A stretch of DNA of 64,000 nucleotides from the NCBI RefSeq assembly GCF_025725725.1, contig NZ_CP107020.1, positions 372,001-436,000 on the forward strand. The letters are read 5' to 3'. The position numbers and the translations under genes are program-made. Positions 58,240 through 64,000 of this stretch are shown piece after piece. The stretch comes from Brachybacterium huguangmaarense (lineage in GTDB: Bacteria > Actinomycetota > Actinomycetes > Actinomycetales > Dermabacteraceae). Every line of letters begins with the position of its first letter. Position 1 is the stretch's first letter. Under the pieces are notes generated by a model. The model ran no database searches and was not told the DNA's origin. It saw only the letters and a list, made by a program, of their open reading frames with translations.

Positions 58240-58860
58240 GTGCGACTGTTCCCGCGACGGTATGAGAAGCCGCTGTTCGACCTCTTCGGCGACATCGCCC
58301 AGCTCCTCGAGAGCGGCGCCGAGTCCCTGGCCCGCACGCTGGGCGAGGACCCCGAGGAGCGGGCCCGCACGGCCACCCAGCTGCACGAGCAGTCCGCCGA
58401 CGCCGTCGCGCTGTCCCGTCGTATCGCCAACCGTCTCGCGGCGGCCCTCATCACACCCTTCGAGGCCGAGGTCCTGCACGCCCTCGCGCTCGGCATGAGT
58501 GACGCGCTCGACGCGATGGAGCGGGCCGCCGACCTGACCGTGCGCTTCGAGCTCGGCTCGGTCCCCCATCCGCTGCTCGAGACCGCCGAGCTGATCGCGC
58601 GGGCCGCCGAGATCACGGTCGAGGCCACGTGGCATCTGAGCGACACCGACGAACTCCGCGAGTTCTCCGCCGCGATGCGGCGCCTGGACACGCATGCCGA
58701 GCGTCTGCTGCGCGGCGTGCTCACCGACCTGTACGCGAGCACCGAGTCGGCCGGGACGATGCTGCGCACGCGCGAGGTCGCCTTCGAGCTGCGCCGGGTG
58801 CTCGAGAAGTTCGAGCAGGTCGCGCGCACCGCGGACCTGCTGCGCATCAAGGACTCGTGA
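58240..58860 (+). CDS. DUF47 (PhoU-like) partner of the Pit transporter
   Basis: A 206-residue all-helical protein beginning with GTG and reading VRLFPRRYEKPLFDLFGDIA. Its heptad-like helices (DALDAMERAADLTVRFELG near 89) are those of the DUF47/PhoU-like family that accompanies Pit carriers. It probably tunes phosphate uptake. A TACAGT -10 (58103-58108) gives a leader of about 125 nt. It overlaps the transporter gene by GTGA. Confidence 0.9.
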   Translation: MRLFPRRYEKPLFDLFGDIAQLLESGAESLARTLGEDPEERARTATQLHEQSADAVALSRRIANRLAAALITPFEAEVLHALALGMSDALDAMERAADLTVRFELGSVPHPLLETAELIARAAEITVEATWHLSDTDELREFSAAMRRLDTHAERLLRGVLTDLYASTESAGTMLRTREVAFELRRVLEKFEQVARTADLLRIKDS

Positions 58861-59870
58861 GCGTGCCCGACACCGGCCTCGTGGCCCTCGCGGGCCTGGC
58901 GATCGTGCTGGCCTACGTCAACGGCCTCCACGATGCGTCGAACGCGGTGTCGACGTCGATCGCGACCCGGACGCTCTCGGAGCGGGCGGCGCTCGCGATG
59001 GCGGCGGTGCTCAACCTGCTGGGCGCGCTCCTCGGGATCGGCCTGCTGGCCTGGACGGTGCCCGTCGCGCTCGGCCTGCTCGGGGTGAGCACGGAGGGTG
59101 CGGGCCCCGCCTCGCCCGTGCGGGTCGTGCTCGGCGCCGCCGTCGTCGCGACGATCGTGTGGGACCTCGTCACGTGGTGGCGGGGCATGCCGTCCTCGAC
59201 CTGGCACGCCATGTACGGCGCGACCGCCGGTGCGGCGCTCGTGCTCGGGCTCCCGGTGCCGTGGGCCGGCGAGGTGGTGCTCGTGGTCGCCTCGATCATC
59301 GTCTCGCCGCTGCTGGGCGGCGTGATCGCCTTCGCCCTGGTGGTCGTGCTGGGGCGCCTCACCTCCCGCTGGGGTCTGCGCACCCGCCATCTGCGGGTCG
59401 CGCAGACGGTCTCGGCGGGCGCGGTCGCGGCGGGTCACGGCCTGCACGACTCGCGCCTGCCGATGGCCGTGCTCGCGGTCGCGGTCGCGACCGGTTCGCC
59501 GCATCCGAGCACGGCGTGGTGGTACGTGCTCGCGGTCGCGGTCGCCGTCGCCCTCGCCGCCGGCACCTTCGCTGGCGGGCACCGGATCATCCGCACGCTC
59601 GCGACGCGCCTGACCGACCTGTCGACCGCCCAGGGTCTGGCCGCCGAGACCGCGGCCGCCGCCGTCCTGTACGCGACGACGATCGGCGTGGGCGCCCCGA
59701 TCTCGACCTCCCACACGGTCACGGCCGGGATCGTGTCCTCGGGCATGGCGGTCAACCATCGGGCGGTGCGCTGGCCCGTCGCCGGCCGCATCGTGGTGAC
59801 GTGGGTGCTGACGCCGTGCGTCGCCGGGCTCCTCGGGGCCCTCGGCGCGCTCGTGCTCGGCGCCCTCTGA
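58857..59870 (+). CDS. Low-affinity inorganic phosphate transporter (Pit family)
   Basis: A 337-residue membrane carrier with about ten helices. The two inverted Pit repeats are marked by YVNGLHDASNAVSTSIATR near residue 20 and GHGLHDSRLPMAVLAVAVA near 189 (the second lacks the usual N of NDAQ). It would symport metal-phosphate or proton-phosphate. The GTG start overlaps the DUF47 stop; AAGGA lies four bases upstream. Confidence 0.92.
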   Translation: MSVPDTGLVALAGLAIVLAYVNGLHDASNAVSTSIATRTLSERAALAMAAVLNLLGALLGIGLLAWTVPVALGLLGVSTEGAGPASPVRVVLGAAVVATIVWDLVTWWRGMPSSTWHAMYGATAGAALVLGLPVPWAGEVVLVVASIIVSPLLGGVIAFALVVVLGRLTSRWGLRTRHLRVAQTVSAGAVAAGHGLHDSRLPMAVLAVAVATGSPHPSTAWWYVLAVAVAVALAAGTFAGGHRIIRTLATRLTDLSTAQGLAAETAAAAVLYATTIGVGAPISTSHTVTAGIVSSGMAVNHRAVRWPVAGRIVVTWVLTPCVAGLLGALGALVLGAL

Positions 59871-60013
59871 CCGGCGCAGGGACGGGGTCTCGGCCGCCGT
59901 CCAGCGGCCCTCGCTATCCTGGCCGCGCTCCGACCGGCGGGGGATCCGGCTGCCCTGCCCGCCCGATCCGCCGTCCGGCGCCCGCCCCCACGTCCTGCTC
60001 CCCAGGAGGCTTC

Positions 60014-60850
60014 GTGTCCGACGACCGCTCCGGCTCCTCGCGCCCCCGGCCCAGCTACGGGCTGCCCGGGCCCAGCTCCACGCCGTCGGCACCGGGCTCC
60101 TCGCGTCCCGTCTACGGGCTGCCCGGCCAGACGCCGTCGGCCCCTGCGCCGGACGGCTGGGAGCACGGGGCGCAGGCCCCTCCCGTCCACCCCGCCGGAC
60201 CGTCCACGACGGGCTCCGACCCCTGGTCGGGTCCCGCCCCCGCGGGCGTGGCGGGCCTCGGGGAGCCCGGGTCGCCGTCGAGTCCTCCCCCGTGGGGTGC
60301 TGCGCCGACCGGGCCCACCCCCATGCCCTCCCGTGGGCGCCGGGGACTCGTCCAGCTGCTGGTGGGCATCGCGTGCTTCCTGCTGGGCGGGATCGCCCTC
60401 GTCGTCGGCGTCGTCATGGCCTTCGGCTCGGTCGTGGGCGCCGTGACCGACGGCCCGCAGGCCTTCGGCGGGCCGAGCGGGAGCATCGACGCCGCGGGCG
60501 GCCACATGTACCTGGTCCTCGTCCCGGAGGCGCAGGCCGACGCCGCGACGTGCACCGCGGACGCGACCGACGACTCCGTCGTCGACGTCACGCCCGCCTC
60601 CGGCACCGTCGACTTCGCCGACGGCTCGGGCACCTACCGGCAGATGCTCGGCGTCTGGGCCCATGAGGACACGACCATCACGATCACGTGCGAGGGCGCC
60701 GACGCGTCGTACGTCGGCCCGGTCTCGCCGACCCGGCTGCTCCTGCCCCTCGCGATCGGCGTGATCGGCGGCCTCCTGCTGGGTGTGCTCGGCCTGATCC
60801 TCGTGATCGTCGGGATCGTGCGGCTGCGCCGGAGCTCGCGCATGCGCTGA
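60014..60850 (+). CDS. Proline-rich membrane protein of unknown function
   Basis: A 278-residue protein: about 100 disordered residues rich in Pro/Gly/Ser with a repeated YGLPG(P/Q), then a helix (LLVGIACFLLGGIALVVGVVM, about 115-135), an extracellular domain of about 95 residues with two Cys (DAATCTADATDD and TITITCEGAD, possibly a disulfide), and a final helix before a basic tail. GTG 60014 has AGGAGG upstream. No family recognised. Confidence 0.82.
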   Translation: MSDDRSGSSRPRPSYGLPGPSSTPSAPGSSRPVYGLPGQTPSAPAPDGWEHGAQAPPVHPAGPSTTGSDPWSGPAPAGVAGLGEPGSPSSPPPWGAAPTGPTPMPSRGRRGLVQLLVGIACFLLGGIALVVGVVMAFGSVVGAVTDGPQAFGGPSGSIDAAGGHMYLVLVPEAQADAATCTADATDDSVVDVTPASGTVDFADGSGTYRQMLGVWAHEDTTITITCEGADASYVGPVSPTRLLLPLAIGVIGGLLLGVLGLILVIVGIVRLRRSSRMR

Positions 60851-60951
60851 CCGTCCGGCGCCCATCTCACGGCGACGACCGTGCTCGCTCGGCGGCGCGC
60901 GCCCGCCGTAGAGTGGGGCCACGTTCACCGTCGATCCGAGGAGAAGCTCGC

Positions 60952-62589
<1,638 letters not shown>

Positions 62590-62623
62590 TCCGCCCGCTC
62601 GTGGCGGTCGGAGCCGCATCGTC

Positions 62624-62655
62624 GACGTCCCGCTCGTCCTCGCGAGCGGGACGTC
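62624..62655 (+). terminator. pgm terminator
   Basis: GACGTCCCGCTCG (62624-62636) pairs perfectly with CGAGCGGGACGTC (62643-62655) over a 6-base loop, 35 bp after the pgm stop. Confidence 0.8.
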
Positions 62656-62692
62656 ACGTCCCGGGCGGCCCACCCGCGCCCCGCCCGAGCGC

Positions 62693-62710
62693 GGGGGGGG
62701 GGGGGGGGGG
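62693..62710. repeat. Run of 18 G
   Basis: An uninterrupted tract of 18 guanines lies in the 551-bp gap between pgm and the secreted Ser/Thr-rich protein. Such a tract is prone to slippage and, if transcribed, to G-quadruplex formation; it may also be an assembly artefact in length. Confidence 0.9.
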
Positions 62711-62745
62711 TGCTTCGGGCGCCCTCAGGGCACCGCAGCACGGGC

Positions 62746-62856
62746 GTGTGCCCGCGCGCGGACCGACCTGTGCCTGCGCGCGGACCGACGTGTGAACGTG
62801 TGCGGACCGGCGTGTGCCTGCGTGCGGACCGTGTCCGCGCCGCCACGGTCCGCACG
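62746..62856. repeat. Four 22-bp tandem units ending in a hairpin
   Basis: Units related to GTGTGCCTGCGCGCGGACCG begin at 62746, 62768, 62790 and 62812. The last unit runs into an inverted repeat, CGTGCGGACCGTG (62821-62833) and CACGGTCCGCACG (62844-62856), a perfect 13-bp stem with a 10-base loop. Confidence 0.85.
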
Positions 62857-63022
62857 TGGGCACGGGCGCACGGGCGCTACCCGGCGTGCCGCCTACCCCC
62901 TGCCGACCTCCCCCGGCCCGGAACGTGAGGCACATCACAGTGTCGCGCGTGGCGTCGTCCACATCCCCTTGCGCTCCAGGGCGATCGCCGGGACGCTGGT
63001 CTGGAAAGGTCAAGAGATGGCA

Positions 63023-63125
63023 AGGTAGGCTTCAAGCCGCGTAATTCGAGACCGCCGTCGTCCAGACTGGATGGCGATCCCGCCTTCACTTGGCCCTGCG
63101 CAGTTGGGGGACTGCGCCCACCTAC
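63023..63125 (+). promoter_or_regulatory. Structured leader upstream of the Ser/Thr-rich protein gene
   Basis: Several short helices can be drawn: GTAGG (63025-63029) with CCTAC (63121-63125) as a closing stem, GGCTTCAAGCC, TCCAGACTGGA (63061-63071), GGCGATCCCGCC (63073-63084) and GCGCAGT/ACTGCGC (63098-63117). The ribosome site follows at 63131. The layout is that of a multi-branched regulatory RNA (riboswitch or attenuator), but I cannot assign a class. Confidence 0.35.
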
Positions 63126-63140
63126 GAGGAAGGAGAATGC

Positions 63141-64000
63141 ATGCGACGCCCGTTGACCGCTGTCACCGCTGCCGCGACCGCATCACTCGCCGGCCTCGTC
63201 CTCGCCGCCTCTCCCGTCGCCTTCGCCGACGGCGAGGAGGGCCACGACGCCACGTCCACCAGCGACGCCCAGACGTCGTCGAGCGAGACCACCGCCGACG
63301 GTTCGTCCTCCGGGGCGACGGACACCTCCTCGAGCACCACCACCGGGACGACGGAGTCCTCGACGTCCACGCGCACGCCTGTCGAACGACGGCACTGCTC
63401 GCACCACCCACGGCACCGCCACTGCCCCTCGCCGAGCACGACGACGCCGGTCGAGGAGAGCTCCTCCCCCGCCGCCACCGAGACGACGACGAGCGAGGCG
63501 CCCACCACGGAGGCGCCGACGGAGACGTCGGCCCCGGCGACGCCCACCGAGCCCTCCACGGCGACCGACCCGCCCGTCGAGACGACGAGCTCCGCACCGC
63601 CGGTCGAGCCGTCCTCATCTGCGCCCTCGCAGGGCTCGACCTCGACCGCCGGCACCCCGAGCACCACCGACTCCGGGTCGGAGACGCCGACCGAGTCGAC
63701 GAGCTCGGCCCCGCCGACCGAGTCCACGGGCTCGACCCCGCCCACGGAGTCCAGCAGCTCCGCGCCGCCCACGGAGTCCAGCAGCTCCGCGCCGCCCACC
63801 GAGCCGAGCGAGACGACGTCGCCGAGCAGCACGGGCACGCCGTCGGACTCCCCCACGGAGACCTCGTCCGCGACGCCCACGGAGCGTCCGACGACCTCGA
63901 GCCCCAGCACCACCTCGAGCCCCAGCACCACCTCGAGTCCCAGCACCACCTCGAGCGCGCCGAGGACCTCGTCGCCCTCGACGACGAGCGCCGCCCCGCC
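63141..64000 (+). CDS. Secreted Ser/Thr/Pro-rich surface protein (3' end outside window)
   Basis: The first 286 codons of a longer protein. Residues 1-29 are a signal peptide (RRPLTAVTAAATASLAGLVLAASPVAFA, cut before Asp 30). The mature part is almost entirely Ser, Thr, Pro, Glu and Ala. It includes two identical 9-residue units TESSSSAPP encoded by 27-bp repeats (63744-63797) and three SSPSTT units encoded by 18-bp repeats (63897-63950). A Cys/His-rich island (RRHCSHHPRHRHC, about 82-94) interrupts it. Such stalks are typically glycosylated and wall-associated. AGGAG lies five bases before the ATG. Any C-terminal anchor is not visible. Confidence 0.82.
   Translation, partial: MRRPLTAVTAAATASLAGLVLAASPVAFADGEEGHDATSTSDAQTSSSETTADGSSSGATDTSSSTTTGTTESSTSTRTPVERRHCSHHPRHRHCPSPSTTTPVEESSSPAATETTTSEAPTTEAPTETSAPATPTEPSTATDPPVETTSSAPPVEPSSSAPSQGSTSTAGTPSTTDSGSETPTESTSSAPPTESTGSTPPTESSSSAPPTESSSSAPPTEPSETTSPSSTGTPSDSPTETSSATPTERPTTSSPSTTSSPSTTSSPSTTSSAPRTSSPSTTSAAP

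Overview
The window is a stretch of a high-GC (roughly 72% by eye) actinobacterial chromosome. Support comes from the codon and GC bias, the many starts lying 6-8 bases after a TANNNT -10 element (predicted leaderless mRNAs), a free-standing groEL under CIRCE control, LytR_C and DUF3263 neighbours, DtxR-type iron boxes and the TreS trehalose pathway. A Micrococcales member (for example near Brachybacterium) is my guess; the genus cannot be fixed from this sequence. No phage, transposase, integrase or CRISPR locus was found. About 45 genes, one tRNA and one clear pseudogene are described.

Layout. 1-5635: a sugar-uptake block: cut-off GH2 glycosidase, LacI repressor, and a divergent ABC importer (lipoprotein plus two permeases). 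6022-8171: an RhlE-like DEAD-box helicase and a rhodanese. 8560-10143: an ArsR metal sensor with a CDF cation exporter. 10263-12967: a membrane-anchored molybdopterin oxidoreductase and a luciferase-like flavin monooxygenase. 13028-17130: a SAM hydrolase followed by a complete ECF transporter (S, fused A-A, T). 17630-20705: groEL with two CIRCE boxes, then LytR_C and DUF3263 genes. 20787-22834: uracil-DNA glycosylase and a siderophore-interacting protein behind a DtxR-like box. 23096-25680: trehalose synthase translationally coupled to a TetR regulator. 25707-29597: the efeUOB iron importer with a second DtxR-like box. 29840-30798: tRNA-Thr(TGU) and a DsbA-like thiol protein. 31227-33494: a Ser/Thr kinase carrying about 14 Thr-x-x-hydrophobic motifs. 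33552-36180: copper box, copper chaperone and copper P-type ATPase. 36361-40147: AIM24 protein, formate/nitrite-type channel with a possible leader ORF, ferredoxin/adrenodoxin-type NADP reductase. 40209-43224: ABC exporter whose permease is broken by an amber codon and a frameshift while its ATPase is intact. 43361-45598: NmrA-like quinone reductase and AlaA-type aminotransferase. 45725-53988: alpha-galactoside operon (two permeases, lipoprotein, GH36 alpha-galactosidase), a 1.25-kb repeat-filled gap and a ROK regulator. 54111-58036: hypothetical protein, XRE regulator divergent from an MFS exporter, another hypothetical. 58240-59870: DUF47 plus Pit phosphate carrier. 60014-62589: proline-rich membrane protein and phosphoglucomutase. 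62624-64000: repeats with an 18-G tract, a structured leader and the start of a secreted Ser/Thr-rich protein.

The common themes are carbohydrate import and processing (two ABC sugar systems with LacI and ROK regulators, TreS, Pgm), metal homeostasis (ArsR/CDF, CsoR-type copper box with CopZ/CopA, two DtxR-type iron boxes), and an unusual number of short tandem repeats in gaps between genes. The observation I find most interesting is the kinase repeat array. Next come the SAM hydrolase/ECF cassette, the 54-bp palindrome before the ArsR/CDF pair, the leader ORF fused by ATGA to the formate/nitrite channel, and the structured leader at 63023-63125.
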